Source: Streptomyces cinerochromogenes
GTDB taxonomy: Bacteria > Actinomycetota > Actinomycetes > Streptomycetales > Streptomycetaceae
DNA: 64,000 nucleotides
Reading direction: 5' to 3'
NCBI RefSeq assembly: GCF_014648635.1
Contig: NZ_BMRM01000013.1
Coordinates: forward strand, 1-64,000
In this document: positions 1 through 8,965 of the stretch, in pieces
How positions within the stretch are numbered: the stretch's first letter is position 1
Layout of the letters: every line of letters begins with the position of its first letter
Program-made: the position numbers and the translations under genes
The notes under the pieces: model-generated
Databases searched by the model: none
Told to the model about the DNA's origin: nothing
Seen by the model: the letters and a program-made list of their open reading frames with translations, nothing else

Positions 1-581
1 CCACCGCCGCCCTCTCACAGGGGCCCGCGCTGTCCCAGGCGGGCACCGACCTGCTGCGCTCCAAGTCCCTGGACCGCAACTCCTTCGACAGCGGCGACTG
101 GTTCAACGCCATCCACTGGAACTGCGCCGACGGCAACGGCTTCGGACGCGGACTGCCCCCGGCCGCCGACAACGCCGCCAAGTGGGACTACGCCCGGCCA
201 CTGCTCACGAGCGTGAAGGTCGGCTGCCCGCAGATCACCGGCGCCTCCGCCGCCTACCGCGACCTGCTGAAGATCCGCACCACCGAGAAGGCCTTCTCCC
301 TCGGCACGGCCGCCCGGGTACAGGAGCAGCTGTCCTTCCCGCTCTCCGGGAAGGACGAGACACCAGGCGTGATCACCATGCGCCTCGGTGACCTGGTCGT
401 CGTCTTCAACGCCACCCCACAGCAGCAGGAGCAGAAGATCGGCGCTCTCGCCGGGACGCCGTACCGGCTCCACCCGGTACAGGCGGCCGGAGCCGACGCG
501 GTGGTGAAGACCGCCGCCTACACGACCGGCACCGGTACCTTCTCCGTGCCGGCGAGGACCGTCGCCGTGTTCACGCACTGA
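1..581 (+). CDS. pulA: Pullulanase-type alpha-1,6-glucosidase, C-terminal part (5' end outside window)
   Basis: The reading frame is open from base 3 to a TGA at 579-581 and gives the last ~192 residues of a GH13 debranching enzyme. The early stretch GTDLLRSKSLDRNSF followed by SGDWFNAIHW is typical of the pullulanase C-terminal region, after the catalytic barrel. The rest forms the beta-sandwich tail, including a GVITMRLGD strand, and ends ARTVAVFTH. Pullulanases cleave alpha-1,6 branches of starch and pullulan outside the cell. It converges on the amylase-like gene at 661-3819, with a strong hairpin between them. Catalytic residues lie outside the window, so the exact subfamily is inferred from the tail only. 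Confidence 0.8.
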   Translation, partial: TAALSQGPALSQAGTDLLRSKSLDRNSFDSGDWFNAIHWNCADGNGFGRGLPPAADNAAKWDYARPLLTSVKVGCPQITGASAAYRDLLKIRTTEKAFSLGTAARVQEQLSFPLSGKDETPGVITMRLGDLVVVFNATPQQQEQKIGALAGTPYRLHPVQAAGADAVVKTAAYTTGTGTFSVPARTVAVFTH

Positions 582-614
582 GCCGTCCGGCCCCGTGCAG
601 GGGCCGGGAGCACG

Positions 615-647
615 ACGGGTGCCCCTCGCTCGGCGAGGGGCACCCGT
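615..647. terminator. Bidirectional terminator hairpin
   Basis: A perfect 15-bp inverted repeat (615-629 with 633-647, loop TCG) lies exactly between the converging pullulanase and amylase-like genes. There is no T-tract, as is usual for Streptomyces terminators. Confidence 0.8.
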
Positions 648-660
648 TCGCTCGTGCCGG

Positions 661-3600
661 TCAGGAGAGGCGCACTCCGTTGGCGGCGAGCAGCGCGCCG
701 TTGGCGGCTCGCTGCGTGGCGATGAGCTGGGCGCGCTGGGCGGCCGGGACGCGGTCGCGGTCGCGGGGGTCGACCGTGAACGCCGGGTCGTCCGCCAGCT
801 CGGGATGCGCCGACTTCTGCGCGTCCGTGAGCTTCGACGGGATCAGCCGCAGCCAGTAGCCCTCGTCGGACAGCATGCCGTCCTTGACGGTGATGCCTCC
901 CTTGGGGGCGTAGACGAGTTGCTCGCTGGTGGAGTCGGTGGCTTTCACCTTCCACACGACCGTGTCCGCGTCGATCCACCGGGCCTTGGCCGTGTCGATG
1001 TCCAGGTCGGGTGCGCTGCCCACCGTCGGCAGCAGGTAGTCGCCGTCACCTGCGATCAGCCAGGTCTCCTTGCCGTAGGTGGCGAAGTCCAGCGACCGGT
1101 CGGCGGCGATGTCCTTCTCGTCGCCCTTGTGGACGATGTAGCTCAGCGAGGTCGCACCGTCGGCGAGCGGCACCTCGAAGGTCACGCCGAAGGCGTCCCT
1201 GCCGGTCGGTGTGAGCGGCGCCGACCAGTCCGTGGGGTGTGCGGCCCCGGTCCAGGTGTGCAGGCCCCAGCCGTCGTAGTCGCCGTCGGCCCGGTGGTAG
1301 TGGATCACGGCCTTGGTCGCGTCGGGAGCCGGGTAGGCGCCGGACGGTGCCGTGTCCGACTGGCCGTCGTCGCCCTGCCGGATCCAGACCTCGCCCGTCC
1401 TGTCCAGGTCGATGGTGCGCTGGGGGCCGTCGGCGGTGCCGTTCCCGGTGACCGTGTACGTCAGGCTCCGCGCCCCGTCCTCCGGCCTGACCCAGGCGAA
1501 CGCGCCGTAGGCGTCGCGCCCGGTGAACTCGGCCGACCGGCCGCCGGATTCGAGTCGCCGGCCGGTGTAGTCGCCGTCGGGGCGCAGGTAGTGCACCACG
1601 GCGTAGTCGCGGTGCAGGGCGCTCGGCGGCTGCGGCGCCGCCGGCCGGCCCGCCGTGGTGGTGGCGAGGTCGCTCGCGGTGCGGCCCGCGAGGTCGACGG
1701 CCACGGCCTTGTAGCGCAGGGGTGTGCCCTGCTCGACGGTGTCGGGCAGGTGCTGTGCGACCGTGTAGGGGGCGTGGTCGGCGGTGCCGAGCGTCCGCCA
1801 CGGGCCGTTGCCGGCCTGGGCGGCGAAGACGACGCGGTTCAGGCCGCCGCCGCTGACGTCCGCGGCGATATCGACGTCGCCGGTCGCGCCCGCCGCGGGG
1901 GCCTTGAGTTCCAGGGCCGGCCGGGTGACCGGCGTACGGAGCCGCTGTGCCGCCTTCAGCACCACGGACGACAGCGGCGGGACGGTGACGGTCACCCGGG
2001 AGTCGGCGCCGCTGGTCACCGTGGCGGTGGTGCCGTACAGGCCCCGGTAGGCGCGGCCCGTGGTGCCCGTGGGAATGCGTACGGTCCGTGCCTGGGAGGC
2101 GTTGTTGAACGCGACGAGGTAATCGCGTCCCGCACGGACGTCGGTCCGGGAGAAGGCGTAGACGGAGCCCTGCGCGTAGCGCTCGGTCTGGACGCCGTCA
2201 CGCAGCGCCGGGTTCCGCTTGGTCAGCCGGGAGAGTGCGGCTATCGCCCGGTACAGCGGATGGGAGGTGTCGTAGGCGTCCGAGGAGGCCGTCCGGCCGG
2301 TGCCGATCTCGTCGTCGTCCAGGTACTCCGGCACCTTCGAGGCGAACATCGTCTGCCGGGCGTCCTTGTCACCCCCGGCACCGGTGAAACCCTGCTCGTC
2401 CCCGGAGTAGACCACCGGATTGCCCCGCGAGAAGAACATCAGCTCGTGGGAGAGACGGTCCCGGCGCAGCAGCTCGGCGTCGTCGGCCTCCGGGTTGTCC
2501 TTGAGCAGGAAGCCGCCGATGCGGCCCATGTCGTGGTTGCCGAGGAAGGTCACCTGCTCGTAGGCGTTCGCCTTGTCGGTGGTGTAGCGGTAGTCCTGGG
2601 CGAAGACGTCGGCGAGCCCGTCGGCCGCCCGGCCCTGGGAGGCGTACTGGCGGACGGCGTCCTGGAGGGGGAAGTCGAGGGTCGCGTCGAGACGGCCCTG
2701 GCGTACGTACGGCGAGGTGACGGCCGGGTCGGAGGAGAGCGTCTCGCCGAAGACGAAGAAGTTCTTCCGGCCCTTGTGGGCCGCGTAGGCGTCGAGTGCG
2801 GTCGCCCACTGCGTCCAGAAGGCCATGTCGACGTTGCGGACGGTGTCGACGCGGAAGCCGTCGACGCGGAAGTCCTCGACCCACTTCTCGTAGATCTTCT
2901 CCATGCCGTGCACGACTTCGGGGCGTTCGGTCCACAGGTCGTCCAGACCGGTGTGGTCGCCGTACAGGGTGCTCTCTCCGGCGAAGGTGGAGTCACCGCG
3001 GTTGTGGTACATGGTCGGGTCGTTCAGCCAGGCCGGAACCTTCGTGTCCTGTTCGGCGGGGGCGACCTGTGGTGTGTAGGGGAAGCCGCGGGTGTCGACC
3101 TTCCGCATGCCCTTGCTGTCGTCGAAAGGACGGCCTTCCGTGTCCAGGTAGGGGTAGGCGCCCTTGCCGCGGTACGCGAACTTGTGCTCGGTGTTGGTGA
3201 CGGTGTCGGCCGTGTGGTTGGTGATGACGTCGAAGAAGACCTTCATCCCCTTCGCGTGGGCCTTGCGGATGAGTTCCGCGAGGTCCGCGTTGGTGCCGAA
3301 GTGCGGGTCGACGCGGGTGAAGTCGGTGATCCAGTAACCGTGGTAGCCGGCGCTCTCGCCGTTGCCCTGCACCGGTTTGTTCTTGAAGATCGGGGCCAGC
3401 CAGATCGCTGTGGTGCCGAGCCCCTTGACGTAGTCGAGCTTGCTGATCAGCCCTTTCAGGTCGCCGCCCTGGTAGAACCCCTTGTCCGTGGGGTCGTACC
3501 CGGTGGCGGTGCGGTCGCCGGTCAGCCCTCCCCGGTCGTTGCCGGAGGAGCCGTTGGCGAACCGGTCGGGGAGGAGGAAGTAGAACTGCTCGCGGGTCAT

Positions 3601-3819
3601 GTCGTGCCGGGCCGGCACCTCGGCCAGACGGGCGTCGGACGGCGGAGCGGGCGGGCGGTCCGTGGCGCTCGCCGGCTGGGCGGCGTGCAGGGCCGTGGCG
3701 AGCAGTGCGGCGGTGACGGCCACGGTGGCGGAGCGGGAGACGGCGGCCGGAAGGTTCCGGCCGCGCGGGCGTGCCGGTGGTCCGCCCGGGTTGCCGCGGG
3801 CGGTGGGTGAGGGCGTCAT
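661..3819 (-). CDS. Secreted GH13 alpha-amylase/pullulanase-like enzyme with pullulanase-associated domains (paralogue A)
   Basis: 1052 aa. The ATG at 3817-3819 is preceded by AGGAAAG at good spacing and is followed by a basic N-region and a hydrophobic segment ending near ALHAAQPASA, a signal peptide. The GH13 barrel starts near residue 74 (MTREQFYFLLPDRFANG). The nucleophile is D325 (GFRVDT), the acid/base about E359 (FGETLS) and the third acid about D430 (GNHDMGR). After the barrel and beta domain come PUD/CBM41-like modules with the signature HY-RPDGDY at about 750-980. It is a secreted alpha-glucan hydrolase. It lies 38 bp downstream of its paralogue (3858-6971) on the same strand and is probably co-transcribed. 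In acarbose-type clusters, secreted amylases that resist the inhibitor are thought to supply malto-oligosaccharide acceptors; that role here is inferred. Confidence 0.9.
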   Translation of the reverse strand: MTPSPTARGNPGGPPARPRGRNLPAAVSRSATVAVTAALLATALHAAQPASATDRPPAPPSDARLAEVPARHDMTREQFYFLLPDRFANGSSGNDRGGLTGDRTATGYDPTDKGFYQGGDLKGLISKLDYVKGLGTTAIWLAPIFKNKPVQGNGESAGYHGYWITDFTRVDPHFGTNADLAELIRKAHAKGMKVFFDVITNHTADTVTNTEHKFAYRGKGAYPYLDTEGRPFDDSKGMRKVDTRGFPYTPQVAPAEQDTKVPAWLNDPTMYHNRGDSTFAGESTLYGDHTGLDDLWTERPEVVHGMEKIYEKWVEDFRVDGFRVDTVRNVDMAFWTQWATALDAYAAHKGRKNFFVFGETLSSDPAVTSPYVRQGRLDATLDFPLQDAVRQYASQGRAADGLADVFAQDYRYTTDKANAYEQVTFLGNHDMGRIGGFLLKDNPEADDAELLRRDRLSHELMFFSRGNPVVYSGDEQGFTGAGGDKDARQTMFASKVPEYLDDDEIGTGRTASSDAYDTSHPLYRAIAALSRLTKRNPALRDGVQTERYAQGSVYAFSRTDVRAGRDYLVAFNNASQARTVRIPTGTTGRAYRGLYGTTATVTSGADSRVTVTVPPLSSVVLKAAQRLRTPVTRPALELKAPAAGATGDVDIAADVSGGGLNRVVFAAQAGNGPWRTLGTADHAPYTVAQHLPDTVEQGTPLRYKAVAVDLAGRTASDLATTTAGRPAAPQPPSALHRDYAVVHYLRPDGDYTGRRLESGGRSAEFTGRDAYGAFAWVRPEDGARSLTYTVTGNGTADGPQRTIDLDRTGEVWIRQGDDGQSDTAPSGAYPAPDATKAVIHYHRADGDYDGWGLHTWTGAAHPTDWSAPLTPTGRDAFGVTFEVPLADGATSLSYIVHKGDEKDIAADRSLDFATYGKETWLIAGDGDYLLPTVGSAPDLDIDTAKARWIDADTVVWKVKATDSTSEQLVYAPKGGITVKDGMLSDEGYWLRLIPSKLTDAQKSAHPELADDPAFTVDPRDRDRVPAAQRAQLIATQRAANGALLAANGVRLS
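2104..2484. repeat. Near-identical tract shared with 5310-5690 (copy 1)
   Basis: 381 bp inside paralogue A. Aligned by eye at an offset of 3206 bp to paralogue B, it shows six mismatches. It covers the end of the GH13 barrel and the start of the beta domain. Confidence 0.85.
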
Positions 3820-3857
3820 GGTGCGGCTCTTTCCTTTCGTGCGGTGTGCCGGGGAGG

Positions 3858-6800
3858 TCAGCGGGGTGGCATGTGCACGGTCGTGGCGCCGAGCAGGGCC
3901 CCGTCCTGTCCCCGCTGCGTGGCGATCACCTGGCGGCCGGCCCGCGCCTCGGCGATCCGGTCGCGGTCGCGTGGGTCGACGGTGAAGGCCTGGTGGTTCG
4001 CGAACTCCGGGTGGGCGGCCCGTTGTGCGTCGGTCAGGCGGCCGGGGACCAGCCGCAGCCAGTGGCCCTCGTCCGACAGGGCGCCGTTCTCCACGCGGAT
4101 GCCGCCGTCGGGTGCGTACACGAGTTGCTGGCTGGCGACTCCGGCACCGGTGCCCCGCCATACGACGGTGGTGTCGTCCAGCCAGGTCGCGGCCGAGGTG
4201 CCGAGGTCCAGGCCGAAGGCGCCGCCGAGGGTGGGGATGAGGTAGGCGCTGTCCCCGGCCACACGCCACGCCTCGTGACCGTAGAGGATGAAGTCGAGGG
4301 TCTCGTCGGAGGCGACGTCCTTCTGCTCCTTGTTGTGCAGGATGTAGCTGAGGGAGTCCGCGTGGTCGGTCAGCGGGACTTCGAAGACCAGGCCGAAGGA
4401 GTCCCGGCCCACCGGGCGGATCGGGTCGTTCCACTCCGGCGGGTGGGCCGCTCCCGTCCAGGCGTGCAGGCCCCAGCCGTTGTAGTCGCCGTCGGGGCGG
4501 TGGTAGTGGACGACCGCCTTGGCCGGGTCCTGGGCCGGGTAGGCGTCCTCGGGTCTGGTGGCCGTCACCGTGTCGCTGCCCTGCTCGGTCCACACCTCCG
4601 GTGTCGCGGCGAAGTCCAGCGTGCGGGCGGGGCCTTCGGCGACGCCGTCCTTCTCGACGGTGAAGGGGATCTCGGTGGCGCCTTCGGGCGGAGCCAGCCA
4701 AGCGAACGCTCCGTAGGCGTCCCGGCCGGTGAAAGCGGCGGTCCGGCCGTCGGCCGTGCACAGCCGCAGGGCGTCGTAGTCGCCGTCGGGCCGCTTGTAG
4801 TGGACGACGGCCCAGTGGCGTGCCGCCGTCGGTGCCGGAGTCGGCTCCGCCCGGCCGGCGGTCGTCGTGGCGAGGTCGGCGGCGGTCCGGCCGGCGCGGT
4901 CGACGACGACCGCCTTGTACCTCAGCGGTGTTCCCGCGGGCACGTCCGCGGGGATGTTCTGGGTGACCCGGTAGGGGGCGTGGTCGGCGGTGCCGAGCGT
5001 CCGCCAGGGGCCGTTGCCGGCCTGGGCGGCGAAGACGACCCGCTGGTACGTGCCGCCCGTGACGTCGGCGGAGATCTCCACGGTCCCGTGGGCGCCCGCG
5101 TCGGGGACGGTGAGTCCGAGCGACGGCGCGGCCGTCGACCGGTGCGGTGGCCGTACCGCCTGGTACACGACGGAGGACAGGGCCGGGATCGTCACGGTGA
5201 TCCTGCCGTCCGTGTCGCCGCGTACCCTGCCGGTGGCGCCGTACAGCGCCCGGTACGGCGTGTCCGGCGCACCGGTCGGCACGGTGACGGTCCTGTCCTC
5301 GGTGGCGTCGTTGAACGCGACCAGGTAGTCGCGTCCCGCGCGGACGTCGGTCCGGGAGAAGGCGTAGACGGAGCCCTGCGCGTAGCGCTCGGTCTGGACG
5401 CCGTCGCGCAGCGCCGGGTTCCGCTTGGTCAGCCGGGAGAGTGCGGCTATCGCCCGGTACAGCGGATGGGAGGTGTCGTAGGCGTCCGAGGCGGCCGTCC
5501 GGCCGGTGCCGATCTCGTCGTCGTCCAGGTACTCCGGCACCTTCGAGGCGAACATCGTCTGCCGGGCGTCCTTGTCACCCCCGGCACCGGTGAAACCCTG
5601 CTCGTCCCCGGAGTAGACCACCGGATTGCCCCGCGAGAAGAACATCAGCTCGTGGGCGAGACGGTCCCGGCGCAGCAGCTCGGCGTCGTCCGCGCCGGGG
5701 TGGTCCTGGCTGACGAAGGTGCCGATGCGCCCCATGTCGTGGCTGCCGAGGAAGGTCACCTGGCTGTAGGCGTTGGTCCTGTCGGTGGTGTAGCGGTAGT
5801 CCTGGGCGAAGACGTGGGCGAGGTCGTCGGCGGGACCGCCGCGTGAGGCGAAGTCGCGGACGGCGGCCTGGAACGGGAAGTCGAGCGTCGCGTCGAGACG
5901 GCCCTGGGTGACGTAGGGGGCGGTGAGGGAGGCGTCGGCCGAGAAGGCCTCGGCGAAGAGGAAGAAGTCCCGGTGTCCGTGCCGCGCCGCGTAGCGGTCG
6001 AGCGCGGTGGCCCACTGGGTCCAGAAGGCCATGTCGACGTTCTTGGCCGTGTCGACGCGGAAGCCGTCGACACCGAAGTCCCGGACCCACTTCTCGTAGA
6101 TCCGCTCCATGCCCCGGACGACCTCCGGCCGTTCGGTCCACAGGTCGTCCATGCCCATGAAGTCGCCGTCCAGGGCGCTCTCCCCGGCGAAGGTGGAGTT
6201 GCCGCGGTTGTGGTAAAGGGACGGGTCGTTCAGCCAGTCGGGCACCTTGCGGTCGCGCGGGTCGGTGGAGACCCGCGGGGTGTAGGGGGCGCCGTCCGCG
6301 TCCGTCGGCCGCATGCCGGTGCTGTCGTCGAAGGGACGGCCTTCCGTGTCCAGGTAGGGGTAGGCGCCCTTGCTGCGGTATCCGTACCGCTTCTCCGCGT
6401 AGTCGATGGTGTCCGCGGTGTGGTTGGTGATGACGTCGAAGAAGACCTTCATGCCCTTGGAGTGGGCCTTGTCGATCAGTTCCGACAGATCGGTCTCGGT
6501 GCCGAAGTGCGGGTCGACGCGGGTGAAGTCGGTGATGGCGTAGCCGTGGTAGTTGGCGGTGGGCCTGCCGTCGCGGACCGTCACGGGCTTGTTCTTGAAC
6601 ACCGGTGCGAGCCAGATGGCGGTGGTGCCGAGGCCCTTGATGTAGTCGAGGCGGTCGATGACGCCTCTGAGGTCGCCGCCCTGGAAGAAGTCCGCGTCGG
6701 TGGGGTCGTAGCCGGTGGCGGTGCGGTCGCCGGTCAGTCCTCCGCGGTCGTTGCCGGTGTCGCCGTCGGCGAAGCGGTCGGGCAGCAGCAGGTAGAACTG

Positions 6801-6971
6801 TTCCCGGCTCGCGGCCGGACGGGCCGGCTGGTGCGCGAGTGTGGCGTCCGCCGGTGGCGGGGGCGGCCCGGCGGCCGTCGCCGGGGGCGTCAGCGGTGGC
6901 AGGACGGCTGTGAACAGCGCGACGGCCAGGACGGTTGCGTGGTGTCTGGGTCTGCCGACCACGTGACGCAT
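3858..6971 (-). CDS. Secreted GH13 alpha-amylase/pullulanase-like enzyme with pullulanase-associated domains (paralogue B)
   Basis: 1037 aa from the ATG at 6969-6971. GAGGAG abuts that ATG directly, so the in-frame GTG at 6960-6962, nine bases further on, is the better-spaced start (1034 aa). A signal peptide ends near PPATAAG. The GH13 motifs are D307 (FRVDTA), E341 (LFAEAF) and D412 (GSHDMGR). PUD-type modules follow, including HYHRPDGDYNGWGLH. The domain order matches paralogue A throughout, with a near-identical 381-bp block in the middle. It is a secreted alpha-glucan hydrolase, downstream of the CBM20 amylase and upstream of paralogue A on the same strand. GacE/AcbE-type roles are possible; the specificity for alpha-1,4 or alpha-1,6 bonds cannot be read from sequence alone. 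Confidence 0.9.
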   Translation of the reverse strand: MRHVVGRPRHHATVLAVALFTAVLPPLTPPATAAGPPPPPADATLAHQPARPAASREQFYLLLPDRFADGDTGNDRGGLTGDRTATGYDPTDADFFQGGDLRGVIDRLDYIKGLGTTAIWLAPVFKNKPVTVRDGRPTANYHGYAITDFTRVDPHFGTETDLSELIDKAHSKGMKVFFDVITNHTADTIDYAEKRYGYRSKGAYPYLDTEGRPFDDSTGMRPTDADGAPYTPRVSTDPRDRKVPDWLNDPSLYHNRGNSTFAGESALDGDFMGMDDLWTERPEVVRGMERIYEKWVRDFGVDGFRVDTAKNVDMAFWTQWATALDRYAARHGHRDFFLFAEAFSADASLTAPYVTQGRLDATLDFPFQAAVRDFASRGGPADDLAHVFAQDYRYTTDRTNAYSQVTFLGSHDMGRIGTFVSQDHPGADDAELLRRDRLAHELMFFSRGNPVVYSGDEQGFTGAGGDKDARQTMFASKVPEYLDDDEIGTGRTAASDAYDTSHPLYRAIAALSRLTKRNPALRDGVQTERYAQGSVYAFSRTDVRAGRDYLVAFNDATEDRTVTVPTGAPDTPYRALYGATGRVRGDTDGRITVTIPALSSVVYQAVRPPHRSTAAPSLGLTVPDAGAHGTVEISADVTGGTYQRVVFAAQAGNGPWRTLGTADHAPYRVTQNIPADVPAGTPLRYKAVVVDRAGRTAADLATTTAGRAEPTPAPTAARHWAVVHYKRPDGDYDALRLCTADGRTAAFTGRDAYGAFAWLAPPEGATEIPFTVEKDGVAEGPARTLDFAATPEVWTEQGSDTVTATRPEDAYPAQDPAKAVVHYHRPDGDYNGWGLHAWTGAAHPPEWNDPIRPVGRDSFGLVFEVPLTDHADSLSYILHNKEQKDVASDETLDFILYGHEAWRVAGDSAYLIPTLGGAFGLDLGTSAATWLDDTTVVWRGTGAGVASQQLVYAPDGGIRVENGALSDEGHWLRLVPGRLTDAQRAAHPEFANHQAFTVDPRDRDRIAEARAGRQVIATQRGQDGALLGATTVHMPPR
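5310..5690. repeat. Near-identical tract shared with 2104-2484 (copy 2)
   Basis: Counterpart of the block in paralogue A. The flanking parts of the two genes are clearly more diverged, although a shorter near-identical patch also occurs at about 1765-1835 versus 4980-5050. Confidence 0.85.
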
Positions 6972-7004
6972 CTCCTCGGGGTGTCGGTCGCGGGCAAGGA
7001 CGAG

Positions 7005-7063
7005 GCCCCGCCGTACGGCGGGGCGCGGGACCGCCCGGCACCGGTTGCGCGGGCCGGGCGGTC
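7005..7063 (-). terminator. Two hairpins downstream of the CBM20 amylase
   Basis: Two inverted repeats follow one another: 7006-7023 (CCCCGCCGT/ACGGCGGGG) and 7029-7039 with 7053-7063 (GACCGCCCGGC/GCCGGGCGGTC). They lie between the stop of the amylase at 7122 and the start of paralogue B, so they would end or attenuate leftward transcription. Confidence 0.6.
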
Positions 7064-7121
7064 GTGATCGGTGGTCGCCGTTCGTTCTCCGGCGATCGGC
7101 GGCCGTCGCCGGGTACGGCGG

Positions 7122-8828
7122 TCAGTTGCGCCAGGTGTCGTTCAGCGTGACGACGCCGCCGGACGGGACGGTGGCGGTCCGGTTGGAGCCGCTCTCCCAG
7201 GTGACGTTGCCGCTCGCGTCCTTGCGGAGGTACTTGTACTCGAACGCGGTGCCCGCGGGCAGGGACAGGTCGAGCTTCCAGACGGGGTAGCTCGCCGGGT
7301 CCAGCTTGAGGGCGTTGGAGGTGTTCCAGCCGCCGAGGGCGGAGGTGCTGCCGACGACGTAGACGTTCTGGCCCCACTGGGTGGTGGCGTTGACGTTGAA
7401 GGAGGCCCCGGTGGCCGGCGTGGGATCGGTGCCGGTGCCGGTGCCGGTGTCGCAGTTCTTCGCCCCGACGTGCAGGGCGAGGGCCGAGTTGGCGCCCAGG
7501 GTGGCCGTGAACCGGCCGGAGGAGTCGACGGTCACCGCCTTGCCGCTCTGCACGTCGCAGTAGCCGCCGGCCGGGAGGGAGGTCTGGAAGGTGCGGGTGA
7601 GGGTGGATCCCTCGTGGTTGATGACGACGTACGCCTTGTCGCCGCGGCCGAACGCGATCTGGTTGCCGCCGTTGTCCCACCAGTCGGTCACGGCGGTGCC
7701 GGCGGCCGTGTTGCGGAACTTGACCATGCTCGCTATCTCGCGCCAGGCGTGCTGGCACTTCCAGCCGTCGGTGTAACAGGCGTCGACCTGGCCGTTGTTC
7801 GGTCCGCCGGCGTTGGTGTCGGTGAACTCGTAGCCGGAGTGCACGTCGGGGGAGCCGTAGGGCCAGGCCAGCATGAAGACGTGCGCGAGGGTGTAGTTGG
7901 CTCCGTCCTTGTAGGTGAGGGTGCCTCCGTTGCGCTCGGTGTCGTGGTTGGTGACGAAGACGGACGCCTTGTCGCCGGCGACGTACCCCCAGGCTTCGCC
8001 GAAGTTCTTCAGCTCCGCGAGCTTCTCGTTGTTGAAGACCCGCTTGAGGTCGTAGGCGTAGCGGAACTCCTGGACGTCGCCCGTGCCGGTGAACTCGGAG
8101 GGCTGGACCGCCTCGCCGGAGGCTCCGATCGTCTCCTGCTTCCAGTACACGCCCGGGTTGGACAGGCGGGACTTGATGGTGGCGAGGTCGTCCTCGGGGA
8201 TGTGCTTGGCCGCGTCGATGCGGAAGCCGTCCACGCCGAGGGAGAGCAGGTCGTTCATGTAGCCCGCGATGGTCTTGCGGACGTATTCCTCTCCCGTGTC
8301 GAGGTCGGGCAGGCCGCCCATCTCGCAGTGCTGGACCTGCCAGCGGTTCGTGTAGTCGGTGATGGACGTGGTGCAGTCGTCCATGTCGGCGGCGGAGTAG
8401 GTGCCGGGGTAGTCGTACTTGCTGAAGGTCGAGCCCGCGGTGCCGGTGCCGGAGGCGTTCGCCATGTGGTTGATCACGGTGTCGGCGACCACCTTGACGC
8501 CCGCCGCGTGGCAGGTGTCCACCATGCTCTTGAAGGCCGAGCGGTCGCCCAGCTTGGTGCCGATCCTGTAGCCGACGGGCTGGTAGGCGGTCCACCAGGA
8601 GGGGCCCTGGATGTGTTCGTTGGGCGGGGAGACCTGGACGTAGCCGTACCCGTCGGGGCCCAGCTCGTCGGTGCAGGCCTTCGCGACGGACGCGAAGTTC
8701 CATTCGAACATCACCGCGGTGACGTCCTTGCCGCCGGGCGCGCTCGCCTGCGCCGGCGTCGGTGCCGTGACGGCCACAGCGGCTCCCGCCAGGGCGGCGA
8801 GTGCAGCGGCCACGGTCTTTCTGGGCAT
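7122..8828 (-). CDS. Secreted alpha-amylase with C-terminal CBM20 starch-binding domain
   Basis: 568 aa. The ATG at 8826-8828 has GGAG six bases upstream and opens a signal peptide (MPRKTVAAALAALAG, ending near PTPAQA). The GH13 core resembles Streptomyces alpha-amylases: VINHMAN, nucleophile about D205 in GFRIDAAKH, the KQE segment carrying the proton donor, and TNHDTERNG. A short TGTGTGTDPTPATG linker leads to a ~100-residue CBM20 (GQNVYVVGS, GGWNTSNA, FEYKYLRK). It endo-hydrolyses alpha-1,4 bonds of starch outside the cell. Earlier in-frame ATGs up to 8921 would precede the signal peptide and lack a ribosome site. A consensus-like promoter and a palindrome upstream suggest regulation by a maltose/starch repressor. 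Confidence 0.93.
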   Translation of the reverse strand: MPRKTVAAALAALAGAAVAVTAPTPAQASAPGGKDVTAVMFEWNFASVAKACTDELGPDGYGYVQVSPPNEHIQGPSWWTAYQPVGYRIGTKLGDRSAFKSMVDTCHAAGVKVVADTVINHMANASGTGTAGSTFSKYDYPGTYSAADMDDCTTSITDYTNRWQVQHCEMGGLPDLDTGEEYVRKTIAGYMNDLLSLGVDGFRIDAAKHIPEDDLATIKSRLSNPGVYWKQETIGASGEAVQPSEFTGTGDVQEFRYAYDLKRVFNNEKLAELKNFGEAWGYVAGDKASVFVTNHDTERNGGTLTYKDGANYTLAHVFMLAWPYGSPDVHSGYEFTDTNAGGPNNGQVDACYTDGWKCQHAWREIASMVKFRNTAAGTAVTDWWDNGGNQIAFGRGDKAYVVINHEGSTLTRTFQTSLPAGGYCDVQSGKAVTVDSSGRFTATLGANSALALHVGAKNCDTGTGTGTDPTPATGASFNVNATTQWGQNVYVVGSTSALGGWNTSNALKLDPASYPVWKLDLSLPAGTAFEYKYLRKDASGNVTWESGSNRTATVPSGGVVTLNDTWRN

Positions 8829-8908
8829 GGTGTCTCCAGTTCGGAAGTGGGGTGATCCGGAGAACAGCCTCATTGACAACGCGCCATGCCAGAGACAGCC
8901 GTTCGTTG

Positions 8909-8925
8909 ATTCTTGCAGCAAGAAT
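8909..8925. promoter_or_regulatory. Candidate MalR-type operator in the amylase promoter
   Basis: ATTCTTGCAGCAAGAAT has 8-bp arms around one base and contains CTTGCAG. From memory, CTTGCAG repeats have been described upstream of Streptomyces alpha-amylase and mal genes. It sits just downstream of the putative -10 box, a position suited to repression. Confidence 0.6.
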
Positions 8926-8936
8926 TTTCGGTCGAG

Positions 8937-8965
8937 ACCGTACGGCGCCGCTTACCGAAGGTCAA
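8937..8965 (-). promoter_or_regulatory. Putative vegetative promoter of the amylase gene
   Basis: On the minus strand TTGACC is followed after 17 bases by TACGGT, close to the principal-sigma consensus of Streptomyces. The predicted transcript would start immediately before the 17-bp palindrome and leave a leader of about 100 bases. Confidence 0.65.

Noticed and set aside
595..3810. Very long open frame on the plus strand antisense to the amylase gene
   Set aside because: High-GC shadow frame. The minus-strand gene has a signal peptide, catalytic motifs and a ribosome site; the plus frame has Val/Gly/Arg-rich low-complexity sequence.
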